NCBI GenBank assembly: GCA_034006035.1
Contig: JAVETN010000018.1
Location: 1-44,444 of the forward strand
Reading direction: 5' to 3'
From: Desulforegulaceae bacterium
GTDB lineage: Bacteria > Desulfobacterota > Desulfobacteria > Desulfobacterales > JACKCP01
Length of the DNA stretch: 44,444 nucleotides
Below are positions 18,046 through 27,998 of this stretch, piece by piece (position 1 is the first letter of the stretch; each line of letters begins with the position of its first letter). A program made the position numbers and the translations under genes. The notes under the pieces were generated by a model. That model saw nothing but the letters and a program-made list of their open reading frames with translations, searched no databases and was not told the DNA's origin.

Positions 18046-21000
18046 TTGAAAATACTTAAACTTTCCTTTCAAAATTTAAATTCTCTTTATGGAAAATGGG
18101 AAATTGACTTTAGTTCCCCTGAATTTGAGTCAAATTCTATTTTTGCACTTACAGGCCCCACAGGTGCTGGTAAATCCACAATTCTTGATGCAATTTGCCT
18201 TTCTCTTTACGGAGCCACTCCAAGGCTTGGAAAAATTACCAAATCAACCAATGAAATTATGTCAAGAAACACTGGAGAATGTTTTGCAGAAACAACATTT
18301 GAATCATCAAAAGGAAGATTTACCTGTCATTTTTATCAGCATAGAGCAAGAAAAAATCCCAATGGAAACCTTTTAGATTCAAAACATGAAATTTCAGATG
18401 CATTAACAGGAAAAGTAATTGAATCAAAAAAGCGTAAGGTTGCAATTGTAATTGAAGAAAAAACAGGAATGGATTTTGACAGATTTACCCGCTCTATTCT
18501 TCTTGCCCAGGGAGGATTTGATACATTTTTAAAAGCAGACCCTGAGCAAAAATCAAAAATACTAGAACAAATTACAGGAACTGAAATATATACTCAAATT
18601 TCAAAAAAAGTTCATGAAAAACAAAGGGAAGAAGAAAATAAATTAAACGAAATTAAAACCATAATTTCTCAAATCCAAATTCTTTCAAAGGAAGAGGAAG
18701 AAGAAATTTCAAAACATATTAAAATAAATCTTGAAAATGAAAAGCAGACTAAAATTCTTTTTGATGGGACCATAAAAAAGCTTAACTGGCTTAAAACAAT
18801 AGAAAATCTTAGAAAAGAAATTCAGTCTGTTGTTAAAGAATATGAAATTCTTGAAAAAGAACTTGAAACTTTCAAACCCCAAAGAAAAAAAATTGAAGAA
18901 GGAAAAAAAGCATTAAATCTTCAGGCAAAATATGAAAACTTAAAGTCTGAAAGAAAAAACCAATTAAAAGATAAAAACAAATCAGAAGATTTAAAAATCC
19001 AGCTGCCCTTAAAAAAAGAGCTTCTTGATAGAAAAGAAAAGGAAATTAAAAATCTTGAAAAATTAACCAATGAATTAAAAAACCAATTAAAAGAACAAAA
19101 ACCTGTTTTCCAAAAAATAAGGCTTTGGGATGAAAACATCAAAGAACTTGAAAAATCAATTAATAATAGTCAAAAAGATTATGATAAAGCCTTTTTTAAA
19201 TTAAATGAAAACAAAGAGCTTTTCAAAAATAAAGAGCTTGAAATTAATAAAAAAGAAAATTCATTAAAAAAAATAGTTGAAAACCTTGAAGAAACAGAAA
19301 TTGACGAATCATTGTTTGGTCTTGCTGGAACAATCAATGAAAAACTTGAAAATTTATCCTATTTTGAAAAAAACCATGAAAACCGGCTAGAATTTTTAAA
19401 TAAAACCAGAGATAAACTTTCAAATAAAAACAAAATTCTTTTAAAAGAATCTGAATATAAAAATCAATTAAATTTAAACTTAGAAAAAATAAGAATTGAA
19501 AAAAAAGAAAAAAACAAGATTTTAAAAAATCTTTTGAACGGCAGACTTTTAAGGGAATACAGAGAAAAAAAAGAGTTTTATTTAAAGGAATTATATTATC
19601 AGGAAAAAATAATAAAGCTTGAAGATGAAAGAAAAAAACTTGAAAAAGGAAAGCCCTGCCCTTTGTGCGGTTCTTTAAGCCATCCTTATTGTGAAGAAAA
19701 TATTTTAGAAATTAATGAAACCGAAAAAAAAATAAAAGAAATTGATCATTTAATTAAAAATGCAGAATCTTTGGAAACTCAAATAAAAGAATTAGAACAA
19801 AAAGAAAGCAAACTGAGTGAAAATTTAAATCTTGTTAAAAAAAACCAAGCTGTTTTTTCAAATGAAATAACAAATCTTAAAACTTTAATTAAATCCCTTG
19901 AAAATGAACTTGAAGATTTAAATAAAAACATAACTTCCCTTAAAAACAATCTTTTTAATGAATTAAAGCCTTTTGAAATAAATGACCTTAAAAATCCGGA
20001 AAAAATAAAATCAGAACTTAATAAAAAACTTGAAAAAAGAACAATTGCAAAAAAATCAAAGGAAGCTCTTGAGTCAGAACTTAATAAATTAAAACCAGAT
20101 ATTAAACATATTGAAGGACTTATTGAAACAGGCAATACCAACCTAAAAGAAAAAAAAGAAACTCTTGAAAAAATAAAAAATGAATGTCAGAAAAAACTGG
20201 AAACAAGAAATAATATATTTGGAACAAAAAACCCTGACATTGAAGAAGAAAAGTTTGAAACTAAAACTTTAAAAGCATTAGAAAATGAACAAAAGGAAAA
20301 GGAAAACTATTTAAAAGAAAAACAGAATCTAAAATCAATTCAAAAAAACATTGAATCCTTAAAAACAGAAATTGAAAAAAGAGAAAAATCTCTTTTAAAA
20401 ATGGAGCATAATTTTACATTTGAGCTAAAAAATTCAGGTTTTGAAAATGAAAAAAGTTTCATTGAAAAAAGCTTATACATAAAAGAACTTGATGATCTTG
20501 AAAAAAAAGCAGCTAAACTTGACAATACAAAGGTTTCAATAGAGTCAAAAATAGATGACAGAACAAAAAGGCTTGAAACAGAACTTGAAAAAAACCTTAC
20601 AGATTCACCCTTTGAAGAGCTTGACCAAAAAAGAATAGATCTTGATGAAAACTTAAAAACTCTTCAAGCTGAAACAGCAGAAAAAAATCACAAATTAAAA
20701 GAAAACAAAACCTCAATGAAAAAATCAGAAGAATTAATTGAAAATCTTGAAACACAAAAGTTCGAATATTCAAAATGGGGAAAGCTCCATCACCTCATTG
20801 GTTCAGCTGACGGGAAAAAATACAGAAATTTCGCCCAGGGGCTTACCTTTGAACTAATGGTAAGTCATGCAAATATCCAGCTTGAAAAAATGTCTGACAG
20901 ATACCTTCTTCTAAGAGATAAAGATCAGCCTTTAGACCTTAATGTAATTGATAATTATCAGGCCGGAGAAATCAGATCCACAAAAAATCTTTCAGGAGGA

Positions 21001-21285
21001 GAAAGCTTTGTTGTAAGCCTTTCACTTGCACTTGGACTTTCAAAAATGGCAAGTGAAAAAGTAAGGGTGGACTCACTTTTTCTTGATGAGGGTTTTGGTA
21101 CCCTTGATGATGATGCTCTTGATACTGCCCTTGAAACACTTGCTTCTCTGGAGGAGGAAGGAAAGCTTATAGGAGTTATTTCCCATGTATCTGCTTTAAA
21201 GGACAGAATACCTGTGCAAATTCAGGTAAATCCAGTCTTAGGAGGAAAAAGTTCTATTTCAGGCCCAGGATGCGTAAAGCTTTAA
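18046..21285 (+). CDS. sbcC: Exonuclease subunit SbcC (SMC-like ATPase)
   Basis: A Rad50-type protein of 1079 aa. Walker A GPTGAGKS is at 37-44, followed by two long Lys/Glu-rich coiled-coil arms (about 190-530 and 560-920) around a CPLC zinc hook at 538-541. The ABC signature LSGGE is at 982-986, and the Walker B/D-loop reads SLFLDEGFGTLDDDALD. It joins two SbcD nucleases, tethers DNA ends and drives ATP-dependent processing. TTG at 18046 has AGGT seven bases before it. The hook and both ATPase halves are intact, so the complex should be functional. Confidence 0.96.
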   Translation: MKILKLSFQNLNSLYGKWEIDFSSPEFESNSIFALTGPTGAGKSTILDAICLSLYGATPRLGKITKSTNEIMSRNTGECFAETTFESSKGRFTCHFYQHRARKNPNGNLLDSKHEISDALTGKVIESKKRKVAIVIEEKTGMDFDRFTRSILLAQGGFDTFLKADPEQKSKILEQITGTEIYTQISKKVHEKQREEENKLNEIKTIISQIQILSKEEEEEISKHIKINLENEKQTKILFDGTIKKLNWLKTIENLRKEIQSVVKEYEILEKELETFKPQRKKIEEGKKALNLQAKYENLKSERKNQLKDKNKSEDLKIQLPLKKELLDRKEKEIKNLEKLTNELKNQLKEQKPVFQKIRLWDENIKELEKSINNSQKDYDKAFFKLNENKELFKNKELEINKKENSLKKIVENLEETEIDESLFGLAGTINEKLENLSYFEKNHENRLEFLNKTRDKLSNKNKILLKESEYKNQLNLNLEKIRIEKKEKNKILKNLLNGRLLREYREKKEFYLKELYYQEKIIKLEDERKKLEKGKPCPLCGSLSHPYCEENILEINETEKKIKEIDHLIKNAESLETQIKELEQKESKLSENLNLVKKNQAVFSNEITNLKTLIKSLENELEDLNKNITSLKNNLFNELKPFEINDLKNPEKIKSELNKKLEKRTIAKKSKEALESELNKLKPDIKHIEGLIETGNTNLKEKKETLEKIKNECQKKLETRNNIFGTKNPDIEEEKFETKTLKALENEQKEKENYLKEKQNLKSIQKNIESLKTEIEKREKSLLKMEHNFTFELKNSGFENEKSFIEKSLYIKELDDLEKKAAKLDNTKVSIESKIDDRTKRLETELEKNLTDSPFEELDQKRIDLDENLKTLQAETAEKNHKLKENKTSMKKSEELIENLETQKFEYSKWGKLHHLIGSADGKKYRNFAQGLTFELMVSHANIQLEKMSDRYLLLRDKDQPLDLNVIDNYQAGEIRSTKNLSGGESFVVSLSLALGLSKMASEKVRVDSLFLDEGFGTLDDDALDTALETLASLEEEGKLIGVISHVSALKDRIPVQIQVNPVLGGKSSISGPGCVKL

Positions 21286-21308
21286 ATCTTAAATATCACT
21301 TAAAAAAA

Positions 21309-21644
21309 TCAAGCCCCTGATACTTTGGAAAACAGGTTAATCACCATAACTCCAGAAACTATAAGACCAAGTCCGCAAATAGCCGGCAAATCAAGTTTTT
21401 GCCCAAAAACAATCCAGGATGTAATTGTTATTAAAACAATACCAATTCCTGCCCAGATAGCATAAGCAACCCCAACTGGAATCACTTTAATAGAAAGAGA
21501 TAAAAAATAAAAAGCAAACCCATAGCCGGTTATAACAACTAAAGATGGAATAAGCTTTGTAAATTCTTCACTTGCTTTAAGGGCTGATGTTGCAAAAACT
21601 TCACAAACAATTGCAATTGCAAGAAAAACCCAGTATTTTAACAT
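21309..21644 (-). CDS. Small multidrug resistance (EmrE/Qac-type) transporter
   Basis: A 111-aa protein with four transmembrane helices. The essential membrane-embedded Glu15 lies in [13 protein letters not shown], and the signature [16 protein letters not shown] with [16 protein letters not shown] closely follows EmrE/QacE. It exchanges protons for lipophilic cations such as quaternary ammonium compounds across the inner membrane. GGAG five bases before the ATG supports the start. Convergent with sbcC, 23 bases apart. SugE-type guanidinium exporters are less likely given the EmrE-like motif wording. Confidence 0.9.
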   Translation of the reverse strand: MLKYWVFLAIAIVCEVFATSALKASEEFTKLIPSLVVITGYGFAFYFLSLSIKVIPVGVAYAIWAGIGIVLITITSWIVFGQKLDLPAICGLGLIVSGVMVINLFSKVSGA

Positions 21645-21812
21645 TTAGACTCCAGAATCTTCTAAGTTTTAATTGTGCTTTTTCCCACACCTGATTATAA
21701 TTGACAAATACTTACCAAGTAAAAAAGCATTGCCATTAATTTTTGTCAATCAGATTAACTTTGCAATCTTTTTTATAGTCAAACCCATACTCATAAATAA
21801 AAAGAGGTAAAA

Positions 21813-22094
21813 ATGAAAAATTTCTTCAAAACAACATTGTGCTTTTTTGCTGGATCAACCATTGCAATTTCAACTTCTTTTGCTTTTAATGAGGGAACAG
21901 ACAAAGGAGTTGCTAATATTTTAAATACACGATGTACTGCCTGCCACGGGATTGAAAAAGTAATGAAGGCAGACCATGATAAAAAAGGATGGGAAAACAC
22001 CATAACAAGAATGAACAATAAGAAAAAGTTTGGTAAAAGACTTGACCCAAAACAAATTAAAGACCTGGCTGAATATATTTCAAGCATAAAATAG
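21813..22094 (+). CDS. Small periplasmic monoheme c-type cytochrome
   Basis: The 93-aa precursor has a signal peptide (positively charged start, hydrophobic residues 8-24, likely cleavage after SFA). One heme motif, CTACH (C41, C44, H45), follows; Met near RMNNKKKFG could be the second axial ligand. The size and shape match single-domain class I-like cytochromes that carry electrons in the periplasm. AAGAGG before the ATG supports the start. It stands alone, with no oxidase or reductase nearby, so its partner is unknown. Confidence 0.85.
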   Translation: MKNFFKTTLCFFAGSTIAISTSFAFNEGTDKGVANILNTRCTACHGIEKVMKADHDKKGWENTITRMNNKKKFGKRLDPKQIKDLAEYISSIK

Positions 22095-22125
22095 TTTTTT
22101 TCAATTTAAATAAATGATAAAAACT

Positions 22126-22911
22126 TTAAAACATTTTTTCAATTAACTTTTCTTGAAATTCCAGAACATCTTCAGAAACTGACAAAAGAATTTCCTCAGA
22201 TTTATCAAAGTCAAGCACTCTAAAATTTTCAAGCCTTGGCTTTATATAAATCTCAGGGGGATTTCTTCTGATTTTTTCTGCTGTAATTGAAGTTTGCATG
22301 ATCTGAAAAGTGTTTAAGAGAGTTCCAATTACACCTGCAAAATTATTATCAGATTTTGGAGTTTTTTCTCCTGAAACATCAATTGCGGCAACAAAGTCGC
22401 ACTCTTCTCTAATTATATCAAAAGGAAGAGGGTTAACCACGCTTCCGTCAATAAGTATTCTTTTTCCTATTTTAACCGGAGAAAAAACTCCAGGCATGGA
22501 AATAGAAGCTCTTAAGGCAGGAATAAGAGGACCTTTGGAAAAAACAATTTGTTTTCTTTCCCAAAAATCAGCTGCAACAATTTTTAAAGGAATTTGAAGG
22601 TCTTCAAAATATTTTACTTTTAAATTTTCCTCTAAATATTTCTCCACCCCATCTCCGCTAAAAATACCTGATTGTTTGAACTTAAACAAATCCATAAATT
22701 TAAAAAGTCCCAAAAACTTAAGACCTTTTATTTTTTCATGGATTTCCTCCCCAGACATTCCAGAAGCATAAAAAGCACCGGCTACGGCCCCTATACTTGT
22801 CCCAGAAATTATTGAGGGAGTTAATTCAAGCTCGTCAAGAACTTTTAAAAAAGCAAGATGAGAAACTCCTTTAGCACCACCGCCTCCAAGAGAAATTCCA
22901 AGTTTTTTCAT
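22126..22911 (-). CDS. Patatin-like phospholipase (RssA/NTE family)
   Basis: The oxyanion-hole motif GGGGAKG (residues 9-15), nucleophile Ser39 in GTSIGA and catalytic Asp155 in DGSVVNP make a complete Ser-Asp dyad. Length 261 aa is typical for RssA-type proteins, which hydrolyse acyl esters of lipids. I prefer ATG at 22909-22911, since GGAG at 22917-22920 lies five bases before it; GTG at 22917 overlaps that site. The ribosome-binding site is partly inside the cardiolipin synthase stop codon, so the two genes are probably translated together: a membrane lipid pair. Confidence 0.92.
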   Translation of the reverse strand: MKKLGISLGGGGAKGVSHLAFLKVLDELELTPSIISGTSIGAVAGAFYASGMSGEEIHEKIKGLKFLGLFKFMDLFKFKQSGIFSGDGVEKYLEENLKVKYFEDLQIPLKIVAADFWERKQIVFSKGPLIPALRASISMPGVFSPVKIGKRILIDGSVVNPLPFDIIREECDFVAAIDVSGEKTPKSDNNFAGVIGTLLNTFQIMQTSITAEKIRRNPPEIYIKPRLENFRVLDFDKSEEILLSVSEDVLEFQEKLIEKMF

Positions 22912-22919
22912 CAGCACTC

Positions 22920-24362
22920 CTATAAAACAGGTGAAAAAAGACTTGAAAGTCTTACTATCAACCTAAAAAACCAACTATTATGTTTTCTATCAGGGTAAAC
23001 AACAAGTTCAGACATTAAAATATCTTGTTCAAGCATCATTGCCACATCCTCGGCAAAAGACTTATCTTTGACAAGAAAGTTCATTTCAAAATTAAGATAA
23101 AAAGATCTATTGTCAAGATTAGCACTTCCCACCCCTGCCCATTCATCATCAAAAAGAATCACCTTTTGGTGCATAAATCCAGGAGTATATCTGTAAACTT
23201 TTATTCCGTTTATAAAAAGTCTTGGAAGGTATGAAAAAGAAGCAAGATAAGGAATTTTTTTATCAGGAAGGCCCGGAAGGATTATTTTAACATCAACCCC
23301 TCTTAATGCAGCAAGTTGTAAAGCTTCAACAATAGAATGATCCGGCACAAAATATGGACTTGTAATCCAGATTCTCTTTTCAGCGGAGCCTATGGCATTG
23401 AGAAAAAAAAGAAGACAGGTGTCCAGCCTATGACTTGGATCTGTAGGAACTGGAAGAGCAGATACATCTCCCTTTTCAGAAATATAAGCCTTGTTTGAAA
23501 GTTCAAGAACTTTCCTTGAAGCCCAAAACCAGTCTGAGATAAATGTAAGCTGAATTCCTAAAACTGAAGGTCCTTCAATATAAACATGGGTATCTCGCCA
23601 TTCGCCGTACTTCCTTGTTTTTTGAACATACTCCTTACCTACGTTGTGTCCTCCTACAAAAGCTGATTTCCCGTCTATAACAACAATCTTTCTATGATTC
23701 CTGAAATTAAGCTGAAATCTGTTTCTTTTCCCCCTTGTAGTAAAAAAGGGTCTTATATCAACCCCTGCTGACTTAAGCTCATTAATATAATTCTTACCCA
23801 GCTTTCTTGAGCCAATTTCATCATAGATAAAATAAATTGAAACTCCCTGATTGGCTTTTTTTACAAGAATGTCTTTTAATTTTTTTCCAATTAAATCATT
23901 TCTTACAATAAAAAACTCAATCAAAACATAAGATTTTGAATTTTCAATAGAATGAAAAAGTGCTTCAAAAGTAGCTTTACCATTAATTAAAAGTTCTACG
24001 TAGTTACCTGAAGTAAAAGGCATCCCTGCAATATATGAAAAAACATTTGAAATACTTTTATCCTCTTCTGATTCATGGGTTAATGCAAAAGAATGTTTTT
24101 TCATTTCATAAAGAATTCTTCCAGCAAGATTACTTGAAAGCATATTCCCTGCTCTTAATGCCTCAACATAACCATTGAATCTATTCCTGCCGAAAAGCCA
24201 ATACAAAGGAAGACCAAGCCAGGGAAAAGTTATGAGCACAATTGCCCAGGCAATCGCACCCTGTGAAGTTCTTGAATTAAGGACAGAATGAAGTGCAGTC
24301 AATATTCCTGTAATTTCAACAATAATAAAAATTGATGCATAAACAGCTGCAAAAAAAGACAA
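22920..24362 (-). CDS. cls: Cardiolipin synthase (phospholipase D family)
   Basis: Two N-terminal membrane helices (residues 3-25 and 33-57) precede two phospholipase D HKD motifs: H223, K225, D230 in HRKIVVIDGKSAFVGG and H398, K400, D405 in HQKVILFDDEWAGVGSAN. This is the ClsA-type layout, and 480 aa is the usual length. It makes cardiolipin from phosphatidylglycerol at the inner membrane. The start is TTG at 24360-24362 with GAGG seven bases upstream; it reads directly into the first helix, as in homologues. Followed by the patatin-like lipase. Confidence 0.94.
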   Translation of the reverse strand: MSFFAAVYASIFIIVEITGILTALHSVLNSRTSQGAIAWAIVLITFPWLGLPLYWLFGRNRFNGYVEALRAGNMLSSNLAGRILYEMKKHSFALTHESEEDKSISNVFSYIAGMPFTSGNYVELLINGKATFEALFHSIENSKSYVLIEFFIVRNDLIGKKLKDILVKKANQGVSIYFIYDEIGSRKLGKNYINELKSAGVDIRPFFTTRGKRNRFQLNFRNHRKIVVIDGKSAFVGGHNVGKEYVQKTRKYGEWRDTHVYIEGPSVLGIQLTFISDWFWASRKVLELSNKAYISEKGDVSALPVPTDPSHRLDTCLLFFLNAIGSAEKRIWITSPYFVPDHSIVEALQLAALRGVDVKIILPGLPDKKIPYLASFSYLPRLFINGIKVYRYTPGFMHQKVILFDDEWAGVGSANLDNRSFYLNFEMNFLVKDKSFAEDVAMMLEQDILMSELVVYPDRKHNSWFFRLIVRLSSLFSPVL

Positions 24363-24462
24363 TTACCAGCCTCATGAATTAAGTATTAAGAGAGTTTGAA
24401 TTATTAAGAAATTGTACAATAAGTATTGTAATTTACAAATTTATTTTTTGGAAGGAATGTTA

Positions 24463-24539
24463 TGGGGTGAGTGAAGGGGCTCGAACCCTCGACAACCAGG
24501 ACCACAACCTGGGGCTCTGCCAGCTGAGCTACACCCACC
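24463..24539 (-). tRNA. tRNA-His (GTG anticodon)
   Basis: The minus strand folds as a 77-nt cloverleaf with the extra 5' G of tRNA-His, acceptor stem GTGGGTG/CACTCAC (one G-U pair), D arm GCTC...GAGC, anticodon loop TTGTGGT, T arm with GGTTCGAGCCC and an encoded CCA end (24463-24465). The anticodon GTG and the -1 G together identify histidine. Confidence 0.97.
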
Positions 24540-24828
24540 ATAATAACAAGAATTGTTTAACAGGTAGTTTTCTTTTAGGCAAGTCTTTTTTTAGTATTTA
24601 TCAAATTTTCTTCTGGAACAAGGTATTTTTGCAAATGATCCTTGCTAACAAAAGTATCAACATTGACCCCTTAGACATAATATATTAATCTTACAAAACT
24701 TAAACAAAACAATCTTTAGATAAAAAACTATAATATTGTGATTGACCTGAAACTAAAATTTTTGTTTAAGTTCTAAATAACAATTGAAATCAAACAATTT
24801 AAACACCGAAAGCAGAGGTGTAAAAATA

Positions 24829-26739
24829 GTGAAAGAATTAATACTTGGTACCGCAGGGCATATAGATCATGGAAAGACAAGCCTTGTAAAGGCACTTACA
24901 GGAACCAATACTGACAGGCTGAAAGAAGAACAAAAACGAGGGATAACAATAGAGCTTGGATTTGCTTCTCTTGACCTCCCTGAAGGAACCCATCTTGGAA
25001 TTATTGATGTTCCCGGGCATGAAAAGTTTGTCAAGAATATGGTTGCAGGAGCCTCAGGAATTGATCTTGTTGCAATGATAATTGCAGCTGATGAAGGAGT
25101 AATGCCTCAAACAAGGGAACACATGGATATCTGCTCTTTGCTCGGTATCAGACACGGGCTTACAATTGTAACAAAAGCAGATCTGGTTGATGAGGAATTA
25201 AAAGAGCTTGCTAAAGATGATATTAATGATTTTATTCAAGGTACTTTTCTTGAAGATTCACCTGTAATCTTTGTCTCCTCCCACACAGGAGAAGGTTTTG
25301 ATGAATTAAAAAAAGAACTTGAAAAAATCTCCAATCAAATTCCATCCAAAGAAAAATCATGGTTTTATAGACTCCCCATAGACAGAGTTTTCACAATGAA
25401 AGGGTTTGGAACCATAATCACAGGTACTTCACTTTCAGGTGAAATTGAAATAGGAGAAACTATTACAATTTATCCTAAAGGGACAAAAACTAAAGTAAGG
25501 GGACTTCAAACCCACAACCAAAATGTTGAAAAAGCTTTTGCAGGAATGAGAACCGCTGTAAACCTTCAGGGAATTTCAAAGGGTATGATTGAAAAAGGGG
25601 AAATAATTGCAACAAAAGACTCGCTCACCCCTTCATATATGATTGACGCCTACTTCACCTATCTTAGTTCAAACAAAAAACCTTTGAAAAACAGAACAAG
25701 AATAAAATTTCACTCTGGCACCTCTGAAAACATGGGGAATATTATTTTGCTAGATAGGGAATTTGCCGAACCAGGAGAAACTATTCCTGTCCAATTCAGA
25801 CTTGAATCTCCTGTTTGCTGCGTCAAAAACGATGGATTTGTTGCAAGATCCTATTCCCCTGTCTACACTCTTGGCGGCGGATTTGTACTAAATCCAGTTC
25901 CCGCAAAACACAAGCGATTCAATGAAGAGACAAAAGAACTTTTTGAAAATCTAAAAAACGGTTCCACACCTGAAAAAATTCTTGCTGTTATTAAAAATTC
26001 AGGATTTAGAGGAAGTGATTTAAGACAGCTTTCCATCTGTACCCAAATTCACGGAAAAAAACTTGATCAAGAAATTTCTCTTCTTCTTTCAAAAAATTTA
26101 ATAGTCACTACCGATAAAGAAAATCCAAAATATTTCCATAAAGATATTTTTGAAACAATTTGCAATGAAATCAAATTAAAAATTGAAGATTTTCATAAAA
26201 AAAATCCAATGAAGGAAGGAATAAATAAGGATGAGCTTATCCATCTCCTTAAAAAAGGGATAAATGATAAAATATTTTTAAAAGGAATAAATTCTCTTGT
26301 CAAATCAGGAGAAACTATAATGGATAAAAATATAATAAGACTTTCAGCTCACAAGATATCGGTACAAAAGGACATAAAAGATATAAAAAACAAAATTGTC
26401 AATGAATATAAAACTTCAGGGCTGACTCCCCCTTATTTTAAAGAGATGGAAAAAAAATACAGCCTTGATAAGAATACTGCAATTGATGTTCTATCACTGA
26501 TCTTAAAAGAAAATCTTCTTGTCAAAGTTAAAAACGACCTCTTTTTTTATTATCAAGGGATTGAAAACCTCAAAAAAAATGTTATTAAATACTTTGAAGA
26601 TAATCAGGAAATGACAGCACCTGATTTTAAAGATATAACCGGCGGAGTTTCCAGAAAATATCTAATTCCGCTTCTTGAATACCTTGATATGGAAAAAATC
26701 ACCATTCGAATTGGTGATATCAGAAAATTAAGAGGATAA
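24829..26739 (+). CDS. selB: Selenocysteine-specific elongation factor SelB
   Basis: The GTPase motifs are G1 GHIDHGKT (residues 10-17), the switch with [11 protein letters not shown]3 DVPGHEKF and G4 TKAD. SelB-specific beta-barrel domains follow, then a C-terminal series of winged helices (about 380-636) that bind the SECIS hairpin in mRNA. It delivers Sec-tRNA to UGA codons. I chose GTG at 24829 (636 aa) because homologues begin a few residues before the G1 loop and GAGGTG lies 8 bases upstream. No selA, selD or tRNA-Sec is in this window, so the remaining genes must be elsewhere. Presence of selB implies that some TGA codons in this genome encode selenocysteine. Confidence 0.95.
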   Translation: MKELILGTAGHIDHGKTSLVKALTGTNTDRLKEEQKRGITIELGFASLDLPEGTHLGIIDVPGHEKFVKNMVAGASGIDLVAMIIAADEGVMPQTREHMDICSLLGIRHGLTIVTKADLVDEELKELAKDDINDFIQGTFLEDSPVIFVSSHTGEGFDELKKELEKISNQIPSKEKSWFYRLPIDRVFTMKGFGTIITGTSLSGEIEIGETITIYPKGTKTKVRGLQTHNQNVEKAFAGMRTAVNLQGISKGMIEKGEIIATKDSLTPSYMIDAYFTYLSSNKKPLKNRTRIKFHSGTSENMGNIILLDREFAEPGETIPVQFRLESPVCCVKNDGFVARSYSPVYTLGGGFVLNPVPAKHKRFNEETKELFENLKNGSTPEKILAVIKNSGFRGSDLRQLSICTQIHGKKLDQEISLLLSKNLIVTTDKENPKYFHKDIFETICNEIKLKIEDFHKKNPMKEGINKDELIHLLKKGINDKIFLKGINSLVKSGETIMDKNIIRLSAHKISVQKDIKDIKNKIVNEYKTSGLTPPYFKEMEKKYSLDKNTAIDVLSLILKENLLVKVKNDLFFYYQGIENLKKNVIKYFEDNQEMTAPDFKDITGGVSRKYLIPLLEYLDMEKITIRIGDIRKLRG

Positions 26740-26764
26740 ATATAAATTTAAGGGGAACAACCAC

Positions 26765-27889
26765 ATGTTTAATAAAATGGACAATTTTAAGTATTATGCA
26801 GCTGTAAGAATAGGAGCGGGAGTTGTTGCCGTTATTGTTTTTCTCTGGATATTAAGCCTGATTTTCAATGCCTCGGACAAAACTGTTGAGGAGTTTATAA
26901 ACACAGAAAAAACAAAGGTTTCTGATATAAAAACGGGCTCAAAAAAAACCACCACCCAATACAGAGAAGATATAATAGAACAAACAAAAGAAAATATCGA
27001 TTTCCTTAGTGAAGAAAACCTTATCAGCACAACCCAGGCAAAAGACCAACCCGTAAGCCAAAAAGAAATACCGCCACAAGCATTTAATCAAAAAGAATCT
27101 CCATACCAAGTCAGAAGCGAACCTAGACCTGATGTTTCAGGGTGGACTTTTGTGGAATCAACAGTTGCTCCTTTATCATATGAATTATATGAAAGGTTTT
27201 TAGGCTGGAGACCTAATGATATTTTGATCGGAAGATTTACAGACAATGTCAATAACTTCCAAAAAGGAGTGCTGGAAGTTACCAGAAGAACAGTGGTAAA
27301 ACTTACTGAAGAAATTTCAAGAACCGGGTCAAGTGAGTCTTTTAATAGAAACCTGGAAAATGCTATGAACTGGTTAATGATCAAGCCCGAAACTTTCTGG
27401 TTCCCTTCAGCCGAAGGAAAATACAAGGCAGCAATAAATTCAATAAGAATTTATCAGGATCAGCTTATTAAAAAAGAGGCCAGATTCTATAATAGAACAG
27501 ACAATCTTATTCCGCTTTTAAAAGCATATAGAAACCTCTTGGGAAGCTGCGACGACAACCTTATAAAAAAATATGAAGATAATGGAGATCCTGTAAGTTT
27601 TTTTGACTCAGACGATTATTTCTATTATGCAAAAGGTGTGTCCAGATCAATGGCTCATATTTTAAAATCAATTGAACACGAATTTGAAGGTGTTTTAAAA
27701 AGCAGAAATGCAATAGAATCTCTTCAACACGCAATCCTCTCCCTTGGTGAAGCAGATGAACTAGAACCATGGATAATACTTAACAGCGACTTAAACGGAA
27801 TTTTTGCAAACCACAGGGCAAATCTTGCCACAAAAATAAGTCATGCAAGATTTTATATTGGAGTTCTTATAGTTACACTTTCAACTTGA
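26765..27889 (+). CDS. DUF2333 family membrane-anchored protein
   Basis: A single N-terminal transmembrane helix (about residues 14-33) is followed by a linker (40-110) and a helical domain (115-374). The blocks SGWTFVESTVAPLSYELYERFLGW, NFQKGVLEVTRR and FWFPSAEGKYKAAINS match the DUF2333 family of Proteobacteria and Desulfobacterota, whose function is unknown. AGGGGA precedes the ATG. It lies 25 bases after selB, on the same strand, but a functional tie is not implied. Confidence 0.85.
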   Translation: MFNKMDNFKYYAAVRIGAGVVAVIVFLWILSLIFNASDKTVEEFINTEKTKVSDIKTGSKKTTTQYREDIIEQTKENIDFLSEENLISTTQAKDQPVSQKEIPPQAFNQKESPYQVRSEPRPDVSGWTFVESTVAPLSYELYERFLGWRPNDILIGRFTDNVNNFQKGVLEVTRRTVVKLTEEISRTGSSESFNRNLENAMNWLMIKPETFWFPSAEGKYKAAINSIRIYQDQLIKKEARFYNRTDNLIPLLKAYRNLLGSCDDNLIKKYEDNGDPVSFFDSDDYFYYAKGVSRSMAHILKSIEHEFEGVLKSRNAIESLQHAILSLGEADELEPWIILNSDLNGIFANHRANLATKISHARFYIGVLIVTLST

Positions 27890-27969
27890 TTTGAAAATAT
27901 TTTCAGTTCTATGGCTATTTTCTTTCAAACAGTTTCTCAGCTAAAAAAAATTTAAAGCTGACAATAACA

Positions 27970-27998
27970 AAGGCCCGGCTTATCACCGGGCCTTCTTA
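27970..27998. terminator. Intrinsic terminator between convergent genes
   Basis: AAGGCCCGG (27970-27978) and CCGGGCCTT (27986-27994) form a 9-bp GC-rich stem with a 7-base loop, followed by a CTTATT tail. On the other strand the tail is TTGTTATTG. It sits between the DUF2333 gene and hemW and can serve both. Confidence 0.8.

Noticed and set aside
24467..24688. Rightward 73-aa open frame beginning MSEGARTLDNQ
   Set aside because: It is the antisense of tRNA-His, a well-known source of false gene calls.
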